This document shows, in pieces, positions 7,732 to 16,456 of a stretch of 16,882 nucleotides of DNA. How positions within the stretch are numbered: the stretch's first letter is position 1; every line of letters begins with the position of its first letter. Source of the stretch: an uncultured Bacteroidota bacterium (GTDB taxonomy: Bacteria; Bacteroidota; Bacteroidia; Chitinophagales; Chitinophagaceae); contig CALLKA010000195.1 in assembly GCA_938008665.1 (NCBI GenBank), positions 1-16,882 on the forward strand, read 5' to 3'. The notes under the pieces were generated by a model, which did not search any database, was not told the origin of the DNA, and was given only the letters and a program-made list of their open reading frames with translations. Position numbers and translations under genes: made by a program.

Positions 7732-9306
7732 ATGAAAAAAATACTAATTGCGTCATTAATGTTGATTGCTATGGTGTCTTGTACTAAAGATTTCGAAAGT
7801 ACAAACCAAAATCCCAATCAAATTTCTGATCAGCTACTTAAGCAAGACTTTAACCTGGTAGGTTCGCCTTTCTCAGGAATGTTGTTAAACCTTTTCGGAG
7901 GTCAAATTGAAGAGGATCTTTGTTATGATTCTTGGATGGGTTATATGGGTAATCCTTCATACTTTGTAAATAACAGAAATAACACTACTTATTTTATTAC
8001 TTGGAACAGTTATTGGGGTCGTGTTTACGGAAATGTAATGTCACCTTCAAAGCAAGTTATCCAATTAGCTGCTACAAACAATTTGCCTTTATTCGCAACT
8101 TGGGCTAAGTTAATTAGAGTATTGTCGGTTTCTAAATTAACTGCTGTGCATGGTCCAGTGATTTATTCAAATTATGGTGCAACTACAGCTCAAATCAATT
8201 ATGATAAAGAGTCTGATTTGTACAATACTTTCTTCTTACAATTGGATTCAATCCAAGCTGACTTTGCTGCAAACAAAACATATTCTGGTTTTGCTAAGTT
8301 TGACCCTAGCTACAAAGGAAGTATTCCTGCATGGCAAAAAGTGGTTAACTCTTTGAGATTGAGATTAGCAATTCGTTTGTCTAAAGTTGCGCCAAGTGTT
8401 GCTAAAACACAAGGTGAAAAAGCATTAGCTGATCCTGCTGGTTTAATTAATACTAATGCTGAAAACTTTGTAGTTTCATTGAATGGTAGTATTATGCCAG
8501 TAGCTCAAATTTCTTTGCAATGGAATGATACTCGTATGGGTGCCATTATGGAGTCTTTCTTTGTTGGTATGAAAGATCCTCGTATCTCTAAATTCTATGC
8601 ACCAATAACGAACCCTGCTTTATATGCTGATCATCCTACCGTTCCTTACAAAGGAATCAGAGGTGGGGGATTTAATGATGATAAGAAAGCACAAACAGTT
8701 TTTTCTACATGTTCTATGGATTTTAACAATGCGCAAACAAGACGTGCATTTACTGCATCTGAAGTTGCATTCTTAAAAGCAGAAGCTGCTTTAAGAGGAT
8801 GGGCTGGTGCTGGTGTTGCAAAGACAAACTATGAGAATGGCGTAAAATTATCATTTGAAGACTGGGGAGTAGGTGGTGTTGATGCATATTTAGCTGATGC
8901 TACTAGCAAACCAGCTGATTATGTTAATCCATTGAATGCACAAAACAACTTTAAGCCTTTATCAACCATTACAGTTGCTTGGAATGATGCTGACAATAAT
9001 GAGGTGAAGTTGGAGAAAATCATTACTCAAAAGTATTTTAATACATATACTAACACATTAGAGGCTTGGGTTGATCATAGAAGAACAGGTTATCCTAAGA
9101 TTCCTAGTGTTGCTAAGAATGATTCTGATGCAACTTGGGGAGTTATCCCTGTTGGTGATTATATTAAGAGAATGCCATTCATCAATGGTGAAAGAACAGG
9201 TAACACTGCTGGTGTTGCTGACGCTGTATCTAAAATGGGTGCTGGTGCGAAAGATGATATCGCAACACGCTTATGGTGGGATACTGGTGTTGCTACAAAC
9301 TTCTAA
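7732..9306 (+). CDS. SusD/RagB-family nutrient-binding surface lipoprotein 1
   Basis: Surface lipoprotein that forms the lid of the SusC1 barrel and captures the nutrient. The 524-residue precursor has a short lipoprotein signal with lipobox ending in Cys17 (IAMVSC). The residues TKDFE that follow fit the acidic/lysine surface-export signal of Bacteroidota lipoproteins. The product looks like the SusD-like_2 branch (SusD/RagB nutrient-binding lipoproteins): the helical block NSLRLRLAIRLSKV at about 206-219, MKDPRISKFY at about 280-289, a helix AFLKAEAALRGW, and a C-terminal segment with WVDHRRTGYP. The start ATG lies 20 bp after the susC1 stop, so the pair is one operon, and a strong terminator follows the stop. 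The ligand is unknown. This branch is not limited to starch, and some members serve peptide uptake. Confidence 0.94.
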   Translation: MKKILIASLMLIAMVSCTKDFESTNQNPNQISDQLLKQDFNLVGSPFSGMLLNLFGGQIEEDLCYDSWMGYMGNPSYFVNNRNNTTYFITWNSYWGRVYGNVMSPSKQVIQLAATNNLPLFATWAKLIRVLSVSKLTAVHGPVIYSNYGATTAQINYDKESDLYNTFFLQLDSIQADFAANKTYSGFAKFDPSYKGSIPAWQKVVNSLRLRLAIRLSKVAPSVAKTQGEKALADPAGLINTNAENFVVSLNGSIMPVAQISLQWNDTRMGAIMESFFVGMKDPRISKFYAPITNPALYADHPTVPYKGIRGGGFNDDKKAQTVFSTCSMDFNNAQTRRAFTASEVAFLKAEAALRGWAGAGVAKTNYENGVKLSFEDWGVGGVDAYLADATSKPADYVNPLNAQNNFKPLSTITVAWNDADNNEVKLEKIITQKYFNTYTNTLEAWVDHRRTGYPKIPSVAKNDSDATWGVIPVGDYIKRMPFINGERTGNTAGVADAVSKMGAGAKDDIATRLWWDTGVATNF

Positions 9307-9326
9307 TCAAGTTTAAGGTAATATAT

Positions 9327-9363
9327 AAAAGCCTCCTTCCGAGAAATCGGAAGGAGGCTTTTT
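9327..9363 (+). terminator. Rho-independent terminator after susD1
   Basis: A perfect stem of GCCTCCTTCCGA (9331-9342) with TCGGAAGGAGGC (9347-9358), closed by a GAAA tetraloop and followed by TTTTT. Four flanking A-T pairs lengthen the stem to 16 bp. It ends the susC1-susD1 transcript and separates it from the GMC gene. With an A tract on the other side it could also act in the reverse direction, although no minus-strand gene approaches it. Confidence 0.95.
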
Positions 9364-9443
9364 CGTTTTGGAGGGTGCGTAATGATTGGAAAATTTTTCA
9401 AGTTTCCATTTGCGAACAATGAATAAGAGTATTAACTTTAAGT

Positions 9444-9461
9444 ATAATCATGCTATATTTT
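9444..9461. promoter_or_regulatory. Partial copy of the susC upstream element, with promoter-like sequence
   Basis: ATAATCATGC at 9444-9453 matches 9 of 10 bases of the left half of the element upstream of susC1. It is followed directly by TATATTTT (9454-9461), which differs from the Bacteroidetes -7 consensus TAnnTTTG in the last base only. No good -33 TTG lies at the right distance. It sits 71 bp before the GMC start. Weak evidence, recorded because it occurs upstream of a third transcription unit of the same region. Confidence 0.25.
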
Positions 9462-9514
9462 AACATAGAAACATAAGTCGAAAATTTATTAAAATAACAG
9501 GTAAAAAATTTCCT

Positions 9515-11197
9515 ATGTCAACAAATGCAAACACCTACGATGCCATTGTTATTGGATCTGGAATAAGTGGTGGCTGGGCCGCAAAAGAATTGTGCGAGAA
9601 AGGATTAAAAACCTTGGTGCTGGAGCGAGGTCGCGATGTAGTCCATTTAAAAGATTATCCAACAGCTACAAAAAATCCTTGGGATTTTTCCCATCGAGGT
9701 AAAAAAACAAATGCATTAACTAAGGACAATCCTGTTGTAAGTAAGTGTTATGCGTATAATGAAACATCAGAACACTTTTTTGTTAAAGATGCGGAGCATC
9801 CGTATATACAAGAGAAGCCCTATGATTGGATCAGAGGTTATCAAGTAGGTGGTAAATCATTATTATGGGCAAGGCAAACGCAGCGCTGGAGTAAATTTGA
9901 TTTTGAAGGACCAGCGCGCGATGGTTTTGGAAATTGGCCCATCAGTTATAATGAATTAGCACCTTGGTATACGCATGTGGAAATATTTGCAGGCATTAGT
10001 GGCAACTACGACAAGTTGGAAACATTACCAGATGGTTCTTTTTTACCTGCATGGGAAATGAACTGTGTTGAAAAAGATATGCAGGCCAGTATCAATAAAA
10101 AATTTACCGATCGTCACGTCATACAAGGGCGTTGTGCGCATTTAACCGTGCCGCAACCCATACATATTGAACAGGGAAGGCAGCAATGCCAAGCAAGGTC
10201 CTTATGTGAAAGAGGCTGTCCTTTCGGAGGTTATTTTAGTTCAAACGCATCTACGATTCCTTGGGCACAAAAAACAGGAAATTTAACATTGCAAGTGAAT
10301 TCAGTGGTGCATTCAATTATTTATGATGAAGCAAGTCAAAAAGCATCAGGCGTAAGAGTGATTGATAGTGAAACAAAAAAAGTAACGGAGTATTATGCGA
10401 AAATTATTTTTTTAAATGCTGCCACACTTAATACCAACTTAATTTTATTGAATTCCACTTCAAAACGATTCCCCAATGGTTTAGGAAATGACAATGGTTT
10501 GTTAGGAAAGTATGTAGCGTTTCATAATTATCGTGGTGGTTTAGCTGCGAACATTGATGGCCCCTTAGATAAATATTATTATGGCCGTCGTCCTACACAA
10601 CCCATGATGCCTAATTTTAGAAATGTACACAAACAAGAAACCGATTTTCAAAGAGGCTATATGGTGTTTTTTGGTGCAGGTCGTGGTTTAGCATCTGCGC
10701 AAGGCATTGGTGCTGAATTTAAGGACCAAGCGACTGAATTAGGTGGATGGCATGTATCCATGATGATGCAAGGGGAAACCGTGCCTAAAAAAACAAATCA
10801 TGTTCGATTAAGTGCCGATAAAAAAGATGCATGGGGCATTCCGCAATTAATTACAAGTATCGACTATGATGCCAATGATGAACTATTATTAAAAGATTTT
10901 TTACAAACTGGTAGTGAATTACTAGATGCTGCAGGTTGTAAGGATATCCATTCCTGGGATACCAAACAAAATCCAGGATTAGATATTCATGAAATGGGGG
11001 GTGTTCGTATGGGAAAGGATCCTGAAACTTCTTTATTGAATGAATGGAATCAAATGCACCATTGTAAAAATGTGTTTGTAACCGATGGCGCTTGTATGGT
11101 TAGTACGGGTACACAAAATCCTTCACTTACTTTTATGGCTTTAACTGCACGTGCTGCTAATTATGCAGTGCAGCAGCTGAAGAAAATGGAATTATAG
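9515..11197 (+). CDS. GMC-family FAD-dependent oxidoreductase (probable sugar/alcohol dehydrogenase)
   Basis: FAD enzyme of the glucose-methanol-choline family, 560 residues. The N-terminal Rossmann motif is IGSGISGG (GxGxxG at residues 14-19), followed by an ERGRDV segment ending the FAD-binding beta strand. GYQVGGKSLLWARQ is a conserved flavin-contact region. A cysteine-containing patch CERGCPFGG lies near the middle. The C-terminal domain has HEMGGVRMG with the likely catalytic His492, then FVTDGA and QNPSLT with the second active-site residue Asn535. It resembles catalytic subunits of gluconate 2-dehydrogenase or glucoside 3-dehydrogenase type enzymes in Bacteroidota. These usually lie next to a Tat-exported small subunit (gluconate 2-dehydrogenase subunit 3 family). 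No such gene is adjacent here, and this protein has no signal peptide of its own. The gene stands alone between two terminator-like hairpins, framed by two SusC/D pairs, suggesting oxidation of a sugar-related substrate (inference). Confidence 0.9.
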   Translation: MSTNANTYDAIVIGSGISGGWAAKELCEKGLKTLVLERGRDVVHLKDYPTATKNPWDFSHRGKKTNALTKDNPVVSKCYAYNETSEHFFVKDAEHPYIQEKPYDWIRGYQVGGKSLLWARQTQRWSKFDFEGPARDGFGNWPISYNELAPWYTHVEIFAGISGNYDKLETLPDGSFLPAWEMNCVEKDMQASINKKFTDRHVIQGRCAHLTVPQPIHIEQGRQQCQARSLCERGCPFGGYFSSNASTIPWAQKTGNLTLQVNSVVHSIIYDEASQKASGVRVIDSETKKVTEYYAKIIFLNAATLNTNLILLNSTSKRFPNGLGNDNGLLGKYVAFHNYRGGLAANIDGPLDKYYYGRRPTQPMMPNFRNVHKQETDFQRGYMVFFGAGRGLASAQGIGAEFKDQATELGGWHVSMMMQGETVPKKTNHVRLSADKKDAWGIPQLITSIDYDANDELLLKDFLQTGSELLDAAGCKDIHSWDTKQNPGLDIHEMGGVRMGKDPETSLLNEWNQMHHCKNVFVTDGACMVSTGTQNPSLTFMALTARAANYAVQQLKKMEL

Positions 11198-11206
11198 TGA
11201 GTCAAT

Positions 11207-11232
11207 AAATGTGTGATTATTACACATTTTTT
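11207..11232 (+). terminator. Probable weak terminator after the GMC gene
   Basis: AAATGTGT (11207-11214) pairs with ACACATTT (11222-11229) around a 7-base loop, and the run of six T ends at 11232. The 8-bp stem is AT-rich with only three G-C pairs, so termination may be incomplete. It begins ten bases after the stop codon of the oxidoreductase gene, a typical position. Confidence 0.5.
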
Positions 11233-11289
11233 AATTTATTTTATGAATTATTAGGGCATAATTTATTTATTTTGGTAAAATAGTTGTAT

Positions 11290-11308
11290 TAATTCTATAA
11301 AAGAATTA
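11290..11308. repeat. Short inverted repeat upstream of susC2
   Basis: TAATTCT (11290-11296) and AGAATTA (11302-11308) form a 7-bp inverted repeat with a 5-base spacer, about 80 bp before susC2. The half-site AGAATTA also occurs at 4434-4440 upstream of susC1, but without a mate. It could be a regulator site; a chance origin in such AT-rich DNA is quite possible. Confidence 0.25.
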
Positions 11309-11341
11309 GTTCTTTAGGTCATGTTAAATAAATGTTATATT

Positions 11342-11357
11342 ATTATCATACGATTGT
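11342..11357. promoter_or_regulatory. Possible operator upstream of susC2 (copy of the susC1 element)
   Basis: ATTATCATACGATTGT matches the element upstream of susC1 in 14 of 16 positions, including the 11-base core ATCATACGATT (11345-11355). It ends 30 bp before the susC2 start codon, much closer than the susC1 copy. If it is a binding site, it would lie at or just downstream of the promoter here. Confidence 0.35.
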
Positions 11358-11387
11358 AACTATTTTATTCAACAAACCCTAAAAATT

Positions 11388-14300
11388 ATGCGCAAATTAC
11401 TTCGCTTTTTGACCGTACCATTATTATTATGGGGTCTATTAGCAAATGCACAAACTAGAAAAATTACCGGTAAGGTATCTAGTTCTGAAAACAAAGCAGT
11501 TGCCTCGGCAACAGTTTCCGTAAAAAATTCTAAAGCAAAAACCGTTTCAAATGAAAATGGTCAATTTACTTTAACAGTTCCTACTGGTGCTGTAACATTA
11601 GAAGTTTCATCTCTTGGCTATGCTACTAAGCAAGTTCAAGTGGGTGCAAATGAAACCTCAGTAAATGTAGTTTTAGCTACAAGTCAAGATGATTTGGCTG
11701 AGGTAGTTGTTACAGCCTTGGGTATTAGTAAAGATAAAAAAGCCTTAGGTTATGCAACTACAACTATTAAGTCTGAAAGTTTAGTGCAAGCAGCTTCTCC
11801 CAACTTTGCAACAGCATTGTATGGTAAAGCACCTGGAGTAACTATTGGTGCAACACCGGGTGGTGCAACGAGTGCTGTGAATATCACTATTCGTGGTTTA
11901 AGTTCTATTTCTGGTAAAACACAACCATTGATTGTAATGAATGGTGTTCCTATCAGAGATGGGGAAGCTTCTAACAATAACTATTGGGCGGATCAAAGAA
12001 TTCGTGGTAATGGTTTATTAGATATTAACCCAGAAGATATTGATAATATTTCAATCTTAAAAGGTGCATCTGCTGCTGCATTATATGGTGCAGAAGCGGT
12101 AAACGGGGTAGTGTTAATCACTACTAAAACCGGCGCTAAAACTGGCAAAAAAGGTTTAGGTGTTGATTTCTCATCAAGTGTGAGCGTTGATCAAGTTGCT
12201 TATTTACCTCAATACCAAAATGTAAGAGGTGCGGGTGCGCCTTTGAACGTAAATAATAGCGGTCAAGATGCAGCAGGTTTTATTTACTATACAGTAAATG
12301 GCCAAAAGATGAGAGCTTTACCAGCTTTCTCTATTAACTATGGTGCTAAGTTTGATGGCCAACCTATTTTAACTTGGGATGGTAAGGTTCGTCCTTACAC
12401 TGCACAAACTGATAACTATAAAGGTTTATTCCAAGATGCTCAAAACAATAACACATCAGTAGCGGTGTCAGGTGCAAATGATAATGCAAACTTTCGTTTT
12501 TCATTAACACATTCTGAAAATGAAGGTGTGAGTGTGGGTGCAAAAAACAAAAAGAATATTGCGAATTTGAATACTAATTTCAAAATTGGCAAGAACTTTA
12601 CCACTGATATCATGGTGAATTTGATTAATCAAACTACCCATAACCGTCCTTATTCAGTAGATCGTTTATTGAATAACTTTACGGGTATGATTGGTATTTT
12701 TGATAATGGTCAATGGTACCAAGATAAAGTTTTGACTAGTTTAGGTTACCGTTACAGACAAGGTGCAACAGCACAAAGCTTAACGCCTAATGAAAACATT
12801 ATCTACTCTAACTTCAGAGGGGATATTGCTGATTACATGTATCGAGTTATTGCAAATACTTCAGATGAAAAAAGCAATCGTTTAATTTCAAGTATTACCA
12901 ATAACTGGCAAATCACGAATCACTTGAAGTTTAGATCAAGAGTTTCAACTGACTTTACAAACCAAACAACGGAAGATAAAAATAGAAATGAAGTACCATT
13001 AATTTATGGAAATTCAGGTTATTTTGGAATGAGTTCTTATCAAAACAGTATCAACTATACTGACGCCTTGTTAACTTATAACAACAAAGTTGGAAATGAT
13101 ATTGAATACAATGTAACTGGAGGTTATACTGCATCAAAAGAAACTACTACTACTTTAAGTAGAGGTACAAGTGGTGGGTTAAGTACTGAAAATTTATATG
13201 ACATTGCTGCATCAATCAATACACCTGGAAGTGGATCAGGAAGATACACTTTGGTAAAAGATGCGTTCCTAGGAACTGCGAATGTAAACTATAAAAATTA
13301 TTTATTTGCTGAGGCTACATTACGTCGTGATAGAACTTCAACAATGAATCCTAATAATAATAGTTTCATTTATCCTTCAGTAAACACTAGTTTCATTTTT
13401 TCTGACGCAATGAAAAATGTGCCTTCTTGGTTAACTTATGGTAAATTAAGAGCATCATGGGGTGTGGTAGGTAACTATCCATCAGCTTATATGGCGAACA
13501 TTGCTTATGATCAAAATACTTTAGGTGTTCAGTCTGGTTCTCAACCTGTATTGTATACTACAATTCCAACAAGTAATTTTGGTAACGATGGTATTCGTCC
13601 TGAAGAAAAACATGAGATTGAATTAGGTTTAGAAGCAAGATTTTTAAACAACCGTTTTGGTTTAGAGTTCTCTTATTATAATGCACAAGTGCAGGATCAA
13701 ATTTTACCTTTAACATTGCCTTCTTCATCTGGAGCTTCTTCTATATTAACCAATATTGGTACTTTAAGAAACCAAGGTTTGGAGTTAGTATTAAACGGTA
13801 CTATCATTCAAAGAAATGGTTTCAAATGGGAGTCTACAATCAATATGGCTAAAAACATCAATAAAGTAGAGGCATTAGCACCAGGTTTAACAAGATTATT
13901 ACATGCGGATTATGATGGTAACGCTGCGCAATTAGTTTCTGAAGTTGGACAACCAATGGGAGACATTTTAGCGCATCCGGTATTAACTGATGCAAAAGGT
14001 AACATGGTTGTTGGATCTGATGGTCTTTATTTACTAGATGGTAACAAAATGGAAAAATATGGTAATGCAATGCCTAAATTAACGGGAGGTTTGGTTAACG
14101 GGTTTACTTACAAAAATTTCACTTTAGACGCCTTGATTGACTTTAGATTAGGTGGTTCGGTAATGCCAACTGGTATCAACTGGATGACAAGTAGAGGTTT
14201 GACTAAGGAGAGTTTGAAATTTATGGATAAGGAAAGCGGTGGTTTAACTTACACGTCAGGTGGTGTAACTTACAATGATGGTATGTTATTGCCAGGTGTT

Positions 14301-14666
14301 AAATCAGATGGAACGCCAAACGACAAAGTAGTTTCTCAAGCATATTATTACTGGAATACTTACAACTGGGGTGGACCAATGTATAGTAGCTCTCGTTACT
14401 CATTGTACATTCAAGAAAACACGTACGTAAAAATGAGAGAAATTGCTATTGGATATAATTTCGGTTCAAACATTGCTAAGAAAATTGGTGCGACCAAACT
14501 GAGATTGTCTGTATTTGGAAGAAACTTATTCTATTTGTATAGAACATTGAAAGATATAGATTCTGAACAAACTACAGCAGGTTCAAGATGGTATCAAAAC
14601 GTAAGCAATGTGGGTACAAACCCATCTAGCCGAACCTTTGGTGTAATGTTAAGAGCTTCTTTTTAA
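11388..14666 (+). CDS. SusC/RagA-family TonB-dependent outer-membrane transporter 2
   Basis: Second TonB-linked outer-membrane transporter, 1092 residues. Parts in order: a signal peptide (cleavage probably after Ala21, NA|QTR), a carboxypeptidase-regulatory-like domain (about 25-101), the TonB-box-like EVVVTALGI at 105-113, and the plug domain with IRGLSSISG, IVMNGVPI and NISILKGASAAALYGAEA. A long beta-barrel follows and ends MLRASF, with a terminal Phe. The first 115 residues are clearly paralogous to SusC1, but the barrels share little, so the two probably carry different substrates or sizes of the same polymer. It is the first gene of the susC2-susD2 operon, preceded by a 190-bp intergenic region with the element shared with susC1. 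The ATG is chosen because it opens directly into a normal signal peptide. Confidence 0.96.
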   Translation: MRKLLRFLTVPLLLWGLLANAQTRKITGKVSSSENKAVASATVSVKNSKAKTVSNENGQFTLTVPTGAVTLEVSSLGYATKQVQVGANETSVNVVLATSQDDLAEVVVTALGISKDKKALGYATTTIKSESLVQAASPNFATALYGKAPGVTIGATPGGATSAVNITIRGLSSISGKTQPLIVMNGVPIRDGEASNNNYWADQRIRGNGLLDINPEDIDNISILKGASAAALYGAEAVNGVVLITTKTGAKTGKKGLGVDFSSSVSVDQVAYLPQYQNVRGAGAPLNVNNSGQDAAGFIYYTVNGQKMRALPAFSINYGAKFDGQPILTWDGKVRPYTAQTDNYKGLFQDAQNNNTSVAVSGANDNANFRFSLTHSENEGVSVGAKNKKNIANLNTNFKIGKNFTTDIMVNLINQTTHNRPYSVDRLLNNFTGMIGIFDNGQWYQDKVLTSLGYRYRQGATAQSLTPNENIIYSNFRGDIADYMYRVIANTSDEKSNRLISSITNNWQITNHLKFRSRVSTDFTNQTTEDKNRNEVPLIYGNSGYFGMSSYQNSINYTDALLTYNNKVGNDIEYNVTGGYTASKETTTTLSRGTSGGLSTENLYDIAASINTPGSGSGRYTLVKDAFLGTANVNYKNYLFAEATLRRDRTSTMNPNNNSFIYPSVNTSFIFSDAMKNVPSWLTYGKLRASWGVVGNYPSAYMANIAYDQNTLGVQSGSQPVLYTTIPTSNFGNDGIRPEEKHEIELGLEARFLNNRFGLEFSYYNAQVQDQILPLTLPSSSGASSILTNIGTLRNQGLELVLNGTIIQRNGFKWESTINMAKNINKVEALAPGLTRLLHADYDGNAAQLVSEVGQPMGDILAHPVLTDAKGNMVVGSDGLYLLDGNKMEKYGNAMPKLTGGLVNGFTYKNFTLDALIDFRLGGSVMPTGINWMTSRGLTKESLKFMDKESGGLTYTSGGVTYNDGMLLPGVKSDGTPNDKVVSQAYYYWNTYNWGGPMYSSSRYSLYIQENTYVKMREIAIGYNFGSNIAKKIGATKLRLSVFGRNLFYLYRTLKDIDSEQTTAGSRWYQNVSNVGTNPSSRTFGVMLRASF

Positions 14667-14733
14667 TTTTTAAAAAGCAACTTTAAACAATACAAAAATG
14701 AAACATCAAAATATAATTTATAAAAATAATTAC

Positions 14734-16317
14734 ATGAAAAACTTTCTAAAATTGATGTTATTATCACTTATTGTGTTAGTAGCATCTTGTAAAAAGACTG
14801 ATTTTGCTGATAGCTATGCAGATCCTTCCAAGATATCTGTTTCTACAATAGAAAAGCAATTTGCAGGATTTTTAAAGTCTAATTCTTCTTATGTACTTCC
14901 AGATTATTGGAACTACTTTGTTGTATTAAGAACATCAACCAATCGTTATACGCAATCAACTGGTTATACTAATGTTGATAAAATGTATGTTCCAGGTGAT
15001 GCAGGTATCAGTGGTAACTGGGATACCTATTATAATTTGTTAGCACAATACCGTGAGTTGCAAAAAATTTATACAGCTGCATCTGCATCAGATCAAGCTG
15101 CTAAAAAAATATTTTTAACTGCGGCTACCATTTATTTGTATGACCACACGCAAAAATTAGTTGATTTACACGGTTCAATTCCTTTTTCTGAAGCTGGGAA
15201 ATTAAGTACCAATGGCGGTGACTATTTAAAGTCATTGCCTAAGTATGATGACGCTACAGCTATTTACACTAAGATGTTAGATGATTTAAAAGCTATTGCT
15301 GATCAATTATCAACAACTACTTTAGATGCGTCAGTTCAAACAGGATTCACAAATCAAGATTTTATTAATGCGGGCAGTTTAACTAAGTGGAAAATTTATT
15401 GTAATTCATTAAGATTAAGAATGCTGTCTAGGGTCTCAGATGTTCCTTCAATGAGTGGAAGAGCAACAAGTGAAATTGCTTCAATTTTATCAAACCCTAC
15501 TTCTTATCCAGTAGTAGCATCTAATACTGATAATATTCAGATTAATGTGAAAGATTTAAACACTGGATTAAATTCAGGAGGTTTTCAATCAGGTTTAGAA
15601 GATTGGAATGGAAACATTGCAAGTAAATCAATGATTGATTACATGAACACCAATAGCGATCCAAGATTAAGAGTAATTTTTGAACCAGGAGCAAAAGCAG
15701 CAACTGGTGTTTATACTGGTTTAGATCAATTAGCTACTAACACGGATCAAGATAAATTAATTGCTGGTGGTACTATTGCGATTTATAATCGTTCTACATT
15801 AAGCCGCAATAAATTTTTCCCTGGCGTATTAATCAATGCTGCTGAAGTTAGTTTCTTAAAAGCGGAGGCGTATGTAAAATCAGGAAATGCAACAGCTGCA
15901 CAAGCTGCTTATGAAACAGGTGTTAGACAATCAGCTGAATTTTACTTTAACGTAAGAAAATTAAGTGGTGATAACACTGCTGGAACTGCTGCTGCTTTAA
16001 CAACAGCTGAATTAGATGCTTATTTAGCGCAACCAGGAATTAGCTGGACTGCTGCAACAACAACTGCTGCAAAGTGGACGTTGATTGCTTACCAAAAATG
16101 GGTGCATTTAAACGTGGTTCAATCTTTAGAGAACTGGGCTGAAACAAGAAGATTGAAATTAGTTAAATTGACATTTAAGGCGGATATAACTGCACAAGCA
16201 ACTCCACCAACTAGATGGTTTTATCCTAGCGCTGAACCTGTTTATAATGTAACTAATTATGGCACGGTAAAAGCGAATGATAATTTATCAACTAAGTTGT
16301 TCTGGGATGTAAGGTAG
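14734..16317 (+). CDS. SusD/RagB-family nutrient-binding surface lipoprotein 2
   Basis: Partner of SusC2, capturing substrate at the cell surface. An in-frame ATG at 14698 would add 12 residues (starting MKHQNIIYK) in front. I prefer the ATG at 14734 because it opens directly into a typical lipoprotein signal with lipobox LVASC and lipidated Cys19, giving a 527-residue precursor. KKTDFAD after the cysteine fits a surface-export signal. The helical repeat region includes YLYDHTQKLVDLHGSIPFSEA and, at about 223-236, CNSLRLRMLSRVSD, the same conserved block as in SusD1. Near the C-terminus are SFLKAEAYVKSG and SLENWAETRR, the usual closing helices of SusD-like_2 proteins. The gene starts 67 bp after susC2 and is followed by a strong terminator. 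Substrate unknown. Confidence 0.93.
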   Translation: MKNFLKLMLLSLIVLVASCKKTDFADSYADPSKISVSTIEKQFAGFLKSNSSYVLPDYWNYFVVLRTSTNRYTQSTGYTNVDKMYVPGDAGISGNWDTYYNLLAQYRELQKIYTAASASDQAAKKIFLTAATIYLYDHTQKLVDLHGSIPFSEAGKLSTNGGDYLKSLPKYDDATAIYTKMLDDLKAIADQLSTTTLDASVQTGFTNQDFINAGSLTKWKIYCNSLRLRMLSRVSDVPSMSGRATSEIASILSNPTSYPVVASNTDNIQINVKDLNTGLNSGGFQSGLEDWNGNIASKSMIDYMNTNSDPRLRVIFEPGAKAATGVYTGLDQLATNTDQDKLIAGGTIAIYNRSTLSRNKFFPGVLINAAEVSFLKAEAYVKSGNATAAQAAYETGVRQSAEFYFNVRKLSGDNTAGTAAALTTAELDAYLAQPGISWTAATTTAAKWTLIAYQKWVHLNVVQSLENWAETRRLKLVKLTFKADITAQATPPTRWFYPSAEPVYNVTNYGTVKANDNLSTKLFWDVR

Positions 16318-16344
16318 TTTGAACAATTAGGTTTTATATCATTG

Positions 16345-16384
16345 GGTACGGCGTTTATACTTGTATAAACGCCGTACCTTTTTT
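16345..16384 (+). terminator. Rho-independent terminator after susD2
   Basis: A perfect 16-bp inverted repeat, GGTACGGCGTTTATAC (16345-16360) with GTATAAACGCCGTACC (16363-16378), is separated by only TT and followed by six T. In RNA the innermost pairs would open to make a loop of four or more bases. It closes the susC2-susD2 operon 27 bp after its stop codon and separates it from the sulfatase gene. Confidence 0.95.
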
Positions 16385-16456
16385 ATACTATTTTATGAAA
16401 ATTGTCCAAAAAAAAGTAAATTGTAATTCATCTGCTTTATTTAAAATAGCTTCATT

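Noticed and set aside
9071..9316. Second frame overlapping the 3' end of susD1
   Set aside because: Lies inside a conserved SusD C-terminal region in another frame; no homology pattern and no start context.
9382..9426. Fourteen-residue open frame (MIGKFFKFPFANNE) between the terminator and the GMC gene
   Set aside because: Too short to separate from chance, with no ribosome binding site and no leader-peptide features such as codon runs or an attenuator.
4691..14666. Possible recent tandem duplication of the susCD operon
   Set aside because: The two copies share similarity mainly in the first 115 residues of SusC; barrels and SusD proteins differ too much at DNA level for a recent event.
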